A stretch of DNA of 64,000 bases from Negadavirga shengliensis (GTDB lineage Bacteria; Bacteroidota; Bacteroidia; Cytophagales; Cyclobacteriaceae), in contig NZ_JBHSJJ010000008.1 of assembly GCF_042652345.1 (NCBI RefSeq), forward strand, positions 186,001-250,000. Direction: 5' to 3'. The notes below the pieces were generated by a model. The model was not told where the DNA came from and did not search any database. It was given only the letters and a program-made list of their open reading frames with translations. Shown piece by piece: positions 34,774 through 42,378 of the stretch (within the stretch, counting starts at the first letter, position 1; the number at the start of each line of letters is the position of its first letter). Position numbers and translations under genes: made by a program.

Positions 34774-35643
34774 ATGAATCATGCCGAAGGGATGTTGGTC
34801 AAAGATGCCCTGAAAAATAAAACCATTCTCGTCACTGGTGGGGGAACCGGATTGGGAAAATCCATGGCAGCCTGCTTTCTCTCTCTCGGTGCCAATGTGG
34901 TGATAAGCAGCCGAAAACTCAGTGTACTCGAAGCTACTGCCGAAGAACTGAGAAAATCTTCAGGAAGAAGTATTTTACCGTTAGCCTGTGACATACGTGA
35001 CTATGGGCAGGTAAAGGGGATGTTTGATGCGGCTACATCTCATTTTGGACAAGTGCATGCCGTAGTCAACAATGCAGCAGCCAACTTCATCAGTCCGACG
35101 GAGAGGTTGTCGGCGAATGCTTTTCATACCATACTGGACATCGTCTTAAAAGGGACCGCCAATGTGACGCTTGTGGCCGGGAAGCGCTGGATCGATGAAA
35201 AGACAGGCGGTAACTTTTTAAGTGTTGTGACGACTTATGCTTTTACCGGTTCAGGCTATGTGGTTCCCAGTGCGGCCGCAAAAGCGGGTGTGCTGGCCAT
35301 GACCCGTTCACTTGCTGTGGAATGGGCACCTTATCAAATCCGTTCTAATGCCATCGCCCCCGGTCCCTTTCCCACAGAAGGAGCACTGGAAAGGCTTTTG
35401 CCAGGAGAGCTTGCTGACAAATTTGATCCCGCCAAGCGGGTACCCTTGGGCCGGGTGGGGAAACACCATGAATTAGCCAACCTGGCAGCGTATCTCCTGT
35501 CTGATTTTTCCGCCTTTATCAATGGAGAGGTCATTACCATTGACGGAGGGGAATGGCTCCTGGGAGCAGGGGAATTCAATGACCTAAGGGCCTTGGAGAA
35601 AACATGGTGGGACAGGATGGAGGCTGCCAGGAAAAACAAATGA
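34774..35643 (+). CDS. SDR oxidoreductase, 2,4-dienoyl-CoA reductase (DECR1) type
   Basis: The 289-residue protein has the NADP-binding loop TGGGTGLG (21-28) and NNAAANF (99-105). The usual YxxxK is replaced by SAAAK; instead Y155, S166, K170 and N104 sit at exactly the spacings of Y199, S210, K214 and N148 in mammalian mitochondrial DECR1, inside TYAFTGSGYVVPS. It should reduce trans-2,cis-4-dienoyl-CoA with NADPH during oxidation of unsaturated fatty acids. No other beta-oxidation gene adjoins it. R46 after the second strand (SSRK) favours NADPH. Confidence 0.88.
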   Translation: MNHAEGMLVKDALKNKTILVTGGGTGLGKSMAACFLSLGANVVISSRKLSVLEATAEELRKSSGRSILPLACDIRDYGQVKGMFDAATSHFGQVHAVVNNAAANFISPTERLSANAFHTILDIVLKGTANVTLVAGKRWIDEKTGGNFLSVVTTYAFTGSGYVVPSAAAKAGVLAMTRSLAVEWAPYQIRSNAIAPGPFPTEGALERLLPGELADKFDPAKRVPLGRVGKHHELANLAAYLLSDFSAFINGEVITIDGGEWLLGAGEFNDLRALEKTWWDRMEAARKNK

Positions 35644-35647
35644 TGTT

Positions 35648-36175
35648 TTAAGGTTCGTGCTCCTTAAAAACCGGCGGCCTTTTAAAGGGCAAGGTCAAAC
35701 TGTGATTCCAAAGAGGTAAGACTTTGGTGATGTTTCTTTCATCCAATGAAGTGGTTTCAATAAAATACCAGTTCTGCCGGTTATGCGTGCCTACGGCTAT
35801 CAGGTTTCCCTCTGTGATCAACGTACCTCCCGGAACGGCAGTCGTGGTGACAATGGGGACGATGGCATGGATTTCATCTTTTACCCTGACAGACTGTATA
35901 GGGTCGGAGATTTTAAGGGAGGTAAGCTGCTGTCCGTTTGCTTTTTGTGTTTCATGGATTTGCGCAAGCATGTTTTTCATGGCACTGCGGCCCCCTATCT
36001 TTTCGATTAGAACGGGGTAGGTGAAATCCAACAGCACTTCGTGGTCACCATGAATCTGTGCGTAAGCATAAATCTGTCCAGCTGTTTTGATCTCTTCTTC
36101 TATTTGCGCAATGGTCGTTTTTGTTGTTGCTGTCCCCAAAACAAGACAGCATAAAAGTAGTTTTTTTATCATCAT
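35648..36175 (-). CDS. Secreted protein of unknown function
   Basis: ATG codons at 36175 and 36172 both fit; a TTG precedes them. The 175-residue product has a signal peptide (KKLLLCCLVLGTATTKTTIAQ). The mature part begins with helices (EEEIKTAGQIYAYAQIHGDHEVLLDFTYP) and continues with strands (EIHAIVPIVTTTAVP, LIAVGTHNRQNWYFIETT), a cone-like alpha+beta order that recalls NTF2-like proteins, but no match is certain. It is convergent with the DECR-like gene, 4 bases apart. Confidence 0.65.
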   Translation of the reverse strand: MMIKKLLLCCLVLGTATTKTTIAQIEEEIKTAGQIYAYAQIHGDHEVLLDFTYPVLIEKIGGRSAMKNMLAQIHETQKANGQQLTSLKISDPIQSVRVKDEIHAIVPIVTTTAVPGGTLITEGNLIAVGTHNRQNWYFIETTSLDERNITKVLPLWNHSLTLPFKRPPVFKEHEP

Positions 36176-36244
36176 CAAAGAATGGTTTAGAAACTAAAAA
36201 TAAGGTCTTGGATCCTAAAAAACAGCAAAAAGACAGCAAAAAAT

Positions 36245-36429
36245 TCACTGATCTATGCCACTTGCAAAAAAGGAGTGAAGATCGCCGTTTTCGATGCTGT
36301 AACTGATTTGGATGGGATTACAACAAACTTCACAATCCTCTATATTTCCTGATGCGGCACACTGGGGTCCAAAAGCACGGATATTTCAGCCAGACAGTAG
36401 GGGCAATGAAAGTGATGTTCAATTTCCAT
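36245..36429 (-). pseudogene. CPXCG-motif cysteine-rich protein with a one-base frameshift
   Basis: Reading from the ATG at 36429 gives MEIEHHFHCPYCLAEISVLL and continues DPSVPHQE, then a stop after two codons. One base further the frame continues IEDCEVCCNPIQISYSIENG to a TGA at 36245. Joined with one added base near 36344 (AGGAAATATAGAG, probably GAATATATAGAG) it makes 61 residues with CPYC and CEVCC, the two Cys pairs of the Cys_rich_CPXG family. The family is small and of unknown function, probably zinc-binding. Either the gene is freshly broken or one base is missing from the sequence. It lies 121 bases downstream of the NSS transporter gene on the same strand. Confidence 0.8.
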
Positions 36430-36550
36430 GGGAATTCGGATTGCCGGTGTTTGATATTAACCTGAGATTGACGGGGGTACAATAATTTCACCCGCTATGC
36501 GTGTTTTACTTACGTTAAAATCTTCGATAGTTAGCGTCGAATTCAGGTCA

Positions 36551-37942
36551 TTAAGCCACTTCTCCGGGTTCTCCGAATACGCCTACCATGTTCATCAGCA
36601 CGAGAATGATGACGACAGGGCAGATCCATTTGATGAAAAATATCCAGGCCCTTTTTGGAAATCCCTGAAAGCCCGGGGCGCCCATGCTGAGTTCGCTGGC
36701 ATAGTCGCCGATCTTTTTTGCCCACCCGGTATACAGGCTGAGCATCAGACAGATCAACACCACGGCCAACGTACCAAAGAAGAAATCCATCATGTCAAAG
36801 AAACCGAATATATCCCTGCCAAAGAAATTAAAATGGAAACGGTTGAAAACATTGCCTTGGACAGCCGCCAGCGAGGACGGGATGCTTAGGAGCATGGCCG
36901 CCACACCGATAATCCAGGTGGCTTTTCTCCGGCTCCACTTCCTTTCATCTATAAAGTAGGCCACAGGCACTTCCAGCATAGAGATGCTCGAGGTGAGGGC
37001 GGCGACAAACAGCAGCACAAAAAACATGGAGCCTATGATATTCCCGAAGGGCTCAATTTGGTCAAATACCCGGGGGAGCACATTAAAGACCAATGCAGGT
37101 CCTTCATCGGGACTCACTCCAGGCAATAAAGCAAATAATGCGGGAAAAATCATCAGACCTCCCATTAAAGCTACAATACTGTCCATCCCGGCTATCCAGC
37201 CTGATGACTGGATGATGTTGCCCTCTTTAGGCAGATAGGAGCCAAATGTGATCATCAACCCCCAGCCCACCGACATACTGAAAAAGGCCTGGCCCAAGGC
37301 AGAAAGGACCACCCGGCCGTTGATTTTGGAAAAATCCGGTGATAGATAATATTCTATACCCGCCCCGGCTCCGGGAAGCGTGACAGAACGGGCCGCAATG
37401 AGCACGATGATGATAAACAGGATGGGCATCAGGAATTTGGCAGCTTTTTCAATACCTCCCGATACACCTCCCAAGACCACCGCTATGGTGAGTAAAATAA
37501 AGAGCATACATAGCGGCACCACATACAGGGGAGTCTGAACAAAAACCGCAAAGTCTACGGGGATATTGATCAGCTCAGTGAAAATATAGCCAATGGTCCA
37601 TCCTGCGATGACGGAGTAGTAACTGAGCACCGCAAAACATACCAGCACGCAGAGGACGCCACTGCTTTGCCAGAACCTGTTTCCGCCGGTTACCTTAATG
37701 GCACCAACCGGGTTTTTTCCTGATTTTCTGCCTAAAGCAATTTCGTTGAGCAGAAGGGGCAGGCCTATTAACAGCACACAGATAACATATACAAATACAA
37801 AAGCACCGCCGCCATTCTGACCAGTGATATAGGGAAACCTCCAGATATTCCCCAATCCCACTGCCGAACCCGCCGCTGCCATGATAAAACCAAATGTTGA
37901 ACCCCACTGGCCCCTCGAAGGTGTTTTTACTCCTTTCTGCAT
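36551..37942 (-). CDS. Sodium-dependent transporter, NSS/SNF family
   Basis: The 463-residue protein has about 11-12 membrane helices and the NSS signatures: AAAGSAVGLGNIWRFPYITGQNGGGAF at helix 1 (seen in pieces), GQAFFSMSVGWGLMITFGSYL at helix 6-7, and VAALTSSISMLEVPVAYFIDERKWSRR. The unwound G-x-G regions hold sodium and substrate in LeuT. Substrates are amino acids or related amines, not predictable from sequence. It follows the RmlD-like gene by 45 bases on the same strand. Confidence 0.93.
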   Translation of the reverse strand: MQKGVKTPSRGQWGSTFGFIMAAAGSAVGLGNIWRFPYITGQNGGGAFVFVYVICVLLIGLPLLLNEIALGRKSGKNPVGAIKVTGGNRFWQSSGVLCVLVCFAVLSYYSVIAGWTIGYIFTELINIPVDFAVFVQTPLYVVPLCMLFILLTIAVVLGGVSGGIEKAAKFLMPILFIIIVLIAARSVTLPGAGAGIEYYLSPDFSKINGRVVLSALGQAFFSMSVGWGLMITFGSYLPKEGNIIQSSGWIAGMDSIVALMGGLMIFPALFALLPGVSPDEGPALVFNVLPRVFDQIEPFGNIIGSMFFVLLFVAALTSSISMLEVPVAYFIDERKWSRRKATWIIGVAAMLLSIPSSLAAVQGNVFNRFHFNFFGRDIFGFFDMMDFFFGTLAVVLICLMLSLYTGWAKKIGDYASELSMGAPGFQGFPKRAWIFFIKWICPVVIILVLMNMVGVFGEPGEVA

Positions 37943-37987
37943 GATAGGTTGATGGATTATATTAATATTAGTCTGAAAAAAGAAATT

Positions 37988-38935
37988 TTAATTATTGTGA
38001 TCGGCTAATTTAAGCTGTTTTGCCAAAATATCAATTCCTTCGGTGAAACTTCTCGGCTCAAACCCCAATACATTATTCGCCTTGTTGATGATCAAACCGG
38101 TTTTCAAGGGCCTGGCAGCCACTTGCGTGAATTTAGAAGAATCCGTTTTCTTTATTTTTTTCTTGTCGAGGCCAAAATAATCCGCGGTCAGGATTCCCAT
38201 GTCATAGGGAGTAAGCAGGTCCTTTCCGGATATGTTGAAGATACCTGTGGCTTTTTGAGCGACGACCTGCAAACATCCTGTAGCAAGGTCTTCCGCCAGC
38301 GTGGGCGTACGGAACTGGTCATCCACCATCTCAATTTCCTGTCCCAACTCCAACCTTTTTTTTACCCAGAGGATAATGTTGGAACGGTGAAGCTCATGGG
38401 CAATCCCATACACCAGGTTGGTGCGGACAATCGCATGGGGAATGCCACTGTTTTGCACAGCCCTTTCGGCTTCCAGCTTGGTGGTTCCATAATAATTGAC
38501 CGGATGAGGCTTGGACTGCTCGTCGTAGGGGCCCTCTTTGCCATCAAATATAAAATCAGTCGAAACAAAAATCAGGTGGCAACGGAATCGCTGGCATGCC
38601 GCAATGATGTTGAGGGTACCGTTGACATTTTGGTCATAACAGGTGTCTTTAACCACTTCACACCTGTCCACATCGGTCATGGAAGCTGCGTGGATAACAA
38701 AATGCGGACGGGTAGTTTCAAAAACCTCCATTACTTCATCACGGTCAGTGATGTCCATGGTGTAATATTCATGACCATACCAGTCTGAAGGAAGCCTGCT
38801 GTTGCCTTTCCCAGTGGCTACAGCACGGTATTCATTTTCCTGAAGGATACTTTCAATAATTTTTTGACCTAAAAGCCCGTTCGCACCTGTTACAAGAATC
38901 TTTGATTTATTGCTTTTCGGGATATTGGTAACCAT
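37988..38935 (-). CDS. RmlD-like NAD(P)-dependent sugar-nucleotide reductase (SDR)
   Basis: The ATG at 38935 gives 315 residues; the longer frame runs inside the upstream gene. The Rossmann start KILVTGANGLLGQKI, VIHAASMTDVDRCE, STDFIFDGKEGPYDE and YYGTTKLEAE (active Tyr and Lys) match dTDP-4-dehydrorhamnose reductase and related extended SDRs. No other rml gene is near, so the substrate is uncertain, and it may be a housekeeping reductase typical of this phylum. It overlaps the cyclophilin gene's end by 29 bases and is in the same operon. Confidence 0.85.
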   Translation of the reverse strand: MVTNIPKSNKSKILVTGANGLLGQKIIESILQENEYRAVATGKGNSRLPSDWYGHEYYTMDITDRDEVMEVFETTRPHFVIHAASMTDVDRCEVVKDTCYDQNVNGTLNIIAACQRFRCHLIFVSTDFIFDGKEGPYDEQSKPHPVNYYGTTKLEAERAVQNSGIPHAIVRTNLVYGIAHELHRSNIILWVKKRLELGQEIEMVDDQFRTPTLAEDLATGCLQVVAQKATGIFNISGKDLLTPYDMGILTADYFGLDKKKIKKTDSSKFTQVAARPLKTGLIINKANNVLGFEPRSFTEGIDILAKQLKLADHNN

Positions 38936-39746
38936 ATTGATGTGTAATTTCTTTTTTGTTGATGAGTTCCACCGCAACTTTCATGTAGACCGGTGATTTA
39001 GGTTTGTCCATTGGATCTGTTTCTTCTGCGGCAATTTTTTCCATAACATCCAATCCCTCAATGACTTTACCAAAGACCGTATAGGTGTCATCCAGGTGAG
39101 GGGTTCCTCCTACCGTGGTATAGGCTTCGATTTGATTTGCTCTCTTGTTGCTGGATAAATCAAGATTGAAGAAGGATTCCAATTCGTCTTTTTTTGACAG
39201 CATCAAACCATTGATGCTGTCAAATTCTTTCCTTTCATACAAATCCATATATTTTTCCCTCAGGTCTTTGTTGCGGTCCAATTGTACAAATTTACCGAAA
39301 GCTTCCTGAAGTTTCCGAATATCAGTCAGCAGGGCATCTTTTTCATACACCTGACCCTGGACAATGTAAAACTGGCACCCACTTGATCTTCTTTCAGGAT
39401 TGATGTTTTCCCCCTGCCTGGCAGCGGCGATGCTTCCTTTTTCATGGATACGGTTCTTATTGAATTCTGCCGGAAGGGTGTACCATTCTTCCTGAGGCAA
39501 GTTTTCTTTGGAAAAAACGTCACCACCCTGGACCATGAAATTTTCTATGATCCGGTGAAATTCTGTGGAATCGTAACGGCCATCCTGAGCGAGCTTGACG
39601 AAATTTTCCTTATGCTTAGGAGTTTCATCATAAAGGATGGCATACATATTTCCGTATTTTGTTTCTATGGTAACCAGGTAATCCTTTTCGGTCGAACAGG
39701 CCGCTAAAGTTATAAGCAGAAGTAAGCCACACGTGATTTTTAACAT
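38907..39746 (-). CDS. Lipid-anchored cyclophilin-type peptidyl-prolyl isomerase
   Basis: The 279-residue product has a lipobox (LITLAAC, Cys about residue 17). The cyclophilin core follows: IETKYGNMYAILYDETPKHKENF, FHRIIENFMVQGGD, SSGCQFYIVQG and DDTYTVFGKVIEGLDVM. An insert of about 85 mainly helical residues between QFYIVQG and the final HLDDTYTVFG segment (LQEAFGKFVQLDRNKDLREKY to SNKRANQIEAY) interrupts the barrel; such insertions occur in Bacteroidota relatives. It would fold proteins in the periplasm at a membrane. The gene follows hemC by 9 bases. Confidence 0.9.
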   Translation of the reverse strand: MLKITCGLLLLITLAACSTEKDYLVTIETKYGNMYAILYDETPKHKENFVKLAQDGRYDSTEFHRIIENFMVQGGDVFSKENLPQEEWYTLPAEFNKNRIHEKGSIAAARQGENINPERRSSGCQFYIVQGQVYEKDALLTDIRKLQEAFGKFVQLDRNKDLREKYMDLYERKEFDSINGLMLSKKDELESFFNLDLSSNKRANQIEAYTTVGGTPHLDDTYTVFGKVIEGLDVMEKIAAEETDPMDKPKSPVYMKVAVELINKKEITHQYGYQYPEKQ

Positions 39747-39755
39747 GCTGATTTT

Positions 39756-40694
39756 TTATTTAATGTGCTTTCTGATTTCTTTTAAAATGCTGTCCCCTCC
39801 TTTGGCCAGTACGGATTCGGCCAATGCTTGGCCGATTGACCTGGCTTCCTCAAGGGAGTCACTTACCTGTTCGGAAATGATCTTTTTCCCATCAAGACTG
39901 ATGATTCCTCCTTTGAGGGTGATTTTTGTGTCCGACGAAAACTGGGCAAGGGCAAATACCGGAATGCTGCAGCCTCCTTCCAACACCTTAAGAAAGCTCC
40001 GTTCTGCCTCAAGACAATACCCTGTGGCGGGATGATGGACAACCCGCGTGATTTCTTTCCGTAAGTCGGGGGCCAGTCTATCAGAAGCTTCCACGGCGAT
40101 GGAACCTTGCCCCACCGCCGGGGTGAATGTTTCCAGAGGAAGTTCCTTTATAATCATATGGTCATAACCCATTCTATGGACACCGGCATAAGCCAATAAC
40201 AGGGCATCACACGCGCCATTTTCCATTTTGGAGATCCTTGTTTGGAGATTTCCCCTTACTTCTGTGGTTTTGATGTGGGGGTAATAATGCAGCAGCGTGG
40301 CTACCCTCCGGGTTGAAGAAGTACCGAAAACCAGTCGGCTCTGACTGTCTGTGAAATCCGGAAGGTCCTTTTTGTGGCTGATGATGACATCATTCACCTT
40401 TTCTCTTTCCGTAAAAGCGATGATTTCAAATCCATCAGGAAGTCTCGAAGGAAGATCCTTCGCGCTGTGAACGGCGATGTCTATTGCTCCGCTTTTTAGC
40501 TGGTCTTCCAATTCCTCAGTGAAAACCCCTTTGCTGCCAATTTTGGAGATGGAAACATCAAGGATTTTATCCCCTTTGGTGTCAATGGTGACGATTTCAT
40601 ATTCCAGTCCCTGTAAACTCAGTAAATCTGCCACATGATTTGCCTGATACAATGCCAGCTTACTTCCTCTTGTCCCGATGCGGATTGGCTTCAT
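39756..40694 (-). CDS. hemC: Hydroxymethylbilane synthase (porphobilinogen deaminase)
   Basis: The 312-residue protein shows RIGTRGSKLALYQANHV, KGVFTEELEDQL, AVHSAKDLPSRLPDGF, TSSTRRVATL, VGQGSIAVEA and EGGCSIPV, with C242 as the attachment site of the dipyrromethane cofactor. It polymerises four porphobilinogens to hydroxymethylbilane in heme synthesis. The ATG overlaps the rimK stop as ATGA. hemE lies about 20 kb away on the other strand, so heme genes are scattered. Confidence 0.97.
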   Translation of the reverse strand: MKPIRIGTRGSKLALYQANHVADLLSLQGLEYEIVTIDTKGDKILDVSISKIGSKGVFTEELEDQLKSGAIDIAVHSAKDLPSRLPDGFEIIAFTEREKVNDVIISHKKDLPDFTDSQSRLVFGTSSTRRVATLLHYYPHIKTTEVRGNLQTRISKMENGACDALLLAYAGVHRMGYDHMIIKELPLETFTPAVGQGSIAVEASDRLAPDLRKEITRVVHHPATGYCLEAERSFLKVLEGGCSIPVFALAQFSSDTKITLKGGIISLDGKKIISEQVSDSLEEARSIGQALAESVLAKGGDSILKEIRKHIK

Positions 40695-41602
40695 GAGTTA
40701 TTTGTTTTTCGTTTGATGGTTTTTTTTAATACGGATTGTTCGATGAATTCCACAATTTTTCCGGCGATATTGACACCTGTGGCTTTTTCAATTCCTTCCA
40801 ATCCCGGAGAGCTGTTCACTTCCAGGATCAGCGGACCCCTTGATGATTGCAGCATGTCCACACCCGCAATGGAGAGCCCTAAGGCTTTGGCCGCATTCAG
40901 TGCAGCCATCCTCTCATCCCGGCTGAGTTTGATGACTTCGGCTTTTCCGCCCCGGTGGAGGTTGGAGCGGAATTCTCCCTCGGCTCCTTGCCGTTTCATA
41001 GCCCCCACCACCTTGTTATTAACGATGAACGCCCGGATATCTGCGCCTTTCGCCTCTTTGATGAATTCCTGCACGATGATTCTGGCTTTCAGTCCATGAA
41101 AAGCCTCTATCACGGATTGGCCTGCTTTTCTTGTTTCTGCCAGCACCACTCCCAGACCTTGGGTGCCTTCCAGTAACTTGATGATCAAAGGCGCACCGCC
41201 CACCATCTCAACGAGTTGCTTTTCACCTCCTTTGGAGAAATTGGTAAAAGCCGTTTTTGGCATTCCCAGCCCTTCTCTGGAAAGAATCTGCAAGCTTCGG
41301 AGCTTATCACGGCTTCTGACTATCGCCTGGGATTCGATCGCGGAAAACACCCCCATCAATTCAAATTGCCTGACCACGGCGGTACCGTAGAAAGTTACCG
41401 AGGCACCGATTCTGGGAATGATCGCATCTATTTCATGGAGTTTTTCCCCTTTGTAAATAATGGAAGGCCCGTTTTGTTCTATGACCAGGTCACATGCGGA
41501 ATGATCCACCACCATGGCTTGATGTCCTGCCTCTTGGATGGCCTGCATCAGCCTCCTGGTAGAATAGAGGTGTTGGTTTCTGGATAATATGGCGATTTTC
41601 AT
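40691..41602 (-). CDS. rimK: RimK-like ATP-grasp glutamate ligase
   Basis: The ATG at 41602 gives 303 residues; upstream codons overlap the protease gene and have no match. The family signs are MKIAILSRNQHLYSTRRL, DAIIPRIGASVTFYG, RDKLRSLQILSREGLGMPKT, PLIIKLLEGTQGLGVVLAE, IVQEFIKEAKGADIRAFIV and LEVNSSPGLEGIE. RimK adds glutamate residues to ribosomal protein bS6 or makes poly-glutamate. It follows an aspartic-protease-like gene of the RimB type by 13 bases and overlaps hemC. Confidence 0.92.
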   Translation of the reverse strand: MKIAILSRNQHLYSTRRLMQAIQEAGHQAMVVDHSACDLVIEQNGPSIIYKGEKLHEIDAIIPRIGASVTFYGTAVVRQFELMGVFSAIESQAIVRSRDKLRSLQILSREGLGMPKTAFTNFSKGGEKQLVEMVGGAPLIIKLLEGTQGLGVVLAETRKAGQSVIEAFHGLKARIIVQEFIKEAKGADIRAFIVNNKVVGAMKRQGAEGEFRSNLHRGGKAEVIKLSRDERMAALNAAKALGLSIAGVDMLQSSRGPLILEVNSSPGLEGIEKATGVNIAGKIVEFIEQSVLKKTIKRKTNNS

Positions 41603-41615
41603 CGAAAATTGAGTG

Positions 41616-42050
41616 TTATTTGTTTTTTTGCGCCTTGGCTGTATATGATTTATCCACATCTACCAAAAACCTTCCCTTCAAAACCCTTCTTCCCAAAAGC
41701 ACCGCATTTTTCATTTCGGACCTGTCGGAAAGGGTAAATCCCGCTTCGAATTCCTCACCAAAGATACTGATGGTGGTCTTGATCAAAAAGCGTTTTTCCA
41801 TATGTCCGAATGAATTCTTGACTTTTTTGACCGTATAGCGGCCGGTTCTGAGTTTTTTATCTTTAAAAAACGGATGCCGGGGATCCAATATTTGAAAATA
41901 AAGCACCTTTTCTCCGTTTTCAATCATTTCTTCTGCGTACATCGAATGGATGGCGCCGTTATAAGCGCCGGTATCCACTTTGGCGGTTATTTCCTGGATA
42001 TTCCATTCTGGGAACGATATTTTTTCTTTCCTTCCAATGATCCGTTTCAT
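41616..42050 (-). CDS. RimB-like retropepsin-type protease partner of RimK
   Basis: The ATG at 42050 gives 144 residues. The motif ITAKVDTGAYNGAIHS is the D-T-G active site region of the retropepsin-like PF05618 family, called ATP-dependent zinc protease or RimB, which in Pseudomonas cuts the glutamate tail put on bS6 by RimK. The terminal NAVLLGRRVLKGRFLVDVDKS is also characteristic. Direct linkage to rimK supports a modification/removal pair. The start region is copied in degenerate form in the spacer upstream (see repeat). Confidence 0.85.
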   Translation of the reverse strand: MKRIIGRKEKISFPEWNIQEITAKVDTGAYNGAIHSMYAEEMIENGEKVLYFQILDPRHPFFKDKKLRTGRYTVKKVKNSFGHMEKRFLIKTTISIFGEEFEAGFTLSDRSEMKNAVLLGRRVLKGRFLVDVDKSYTAKAQKNK

Positions 42051-42378
42051 ATGATTATAATTTTTCTCAATAGGCCACATGCTTGCGTGCCGTAATGCAC
42101 TTCAGCATGCAGGCATGGAATCTCGCATGATAGATAATCATCCCAGTTTGTGACGGTTCCGTCATGCTCGATTTCATCTGTTTATAATTGTTTTTCAATG
42201 GTCAGATGGAACCTCGCATGTTTTCCCCCCCGATAGCTATCGGGGCTATCGGGGCATCCCTCTGTGTGTCGCTTGCGTCATGTTTGGTTTCATATGATTA
42301 TAATATGTTTTTCAATGGCCGCGTCGCATGATATATAATCATCCCCGTGTGTGTCGTTTTTGTCACGCCCGGTTTCAT
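42045..42378. repeat. Degenerate tandem repeat between holB and the rimB-like gene
   Basis: Copies starting TTTCATATGATTATAAT or near it occur at 42045, 42172 and 42288, each followed by TTTT(C)TCAATGG(C/T)C, and a truncated TTTCATGATTG at 42373. A second element, GCATGATAnATAATCATCCC, occurs at 42125 and 42327. The first copy covers the start of the rimB-like gene and the last covers the stop of holB. Spacings are 127, 116 and 85 bases. No open frame crosses the region. Confidence 0.6.
42228..42254. repeat. Palindrome CCCCGATAGCTATCGGGG with a repeated half
   Basis: A perfect 18-base palindrome at 42228-42245 is directly followed by CTATCGGGG (42246-42254), a copy of its right half. It is embedded in the degenerate repeat spacer and lacks a T tract, so it is not a simple terminator. 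Confidence 0.75.

Noticed and set aside
36312..36485. 57-codon plus-strand frame (starts MGLQQTSQSS) in the 36.2-36.5 kb spacer
   Set aside because: The minus strand here holds a recognisable CPXCG-type protein with both Cys motifs, so the plus frame is a shadow.
36551..38935. RmlD-like reductase with the neighbouring transporter as a rhamnose locus
   Set aside because: No rmlA, rmlB or rmlC is present, and the gene sits in a housekeeping run, so a rhamnose pathway is not supported.
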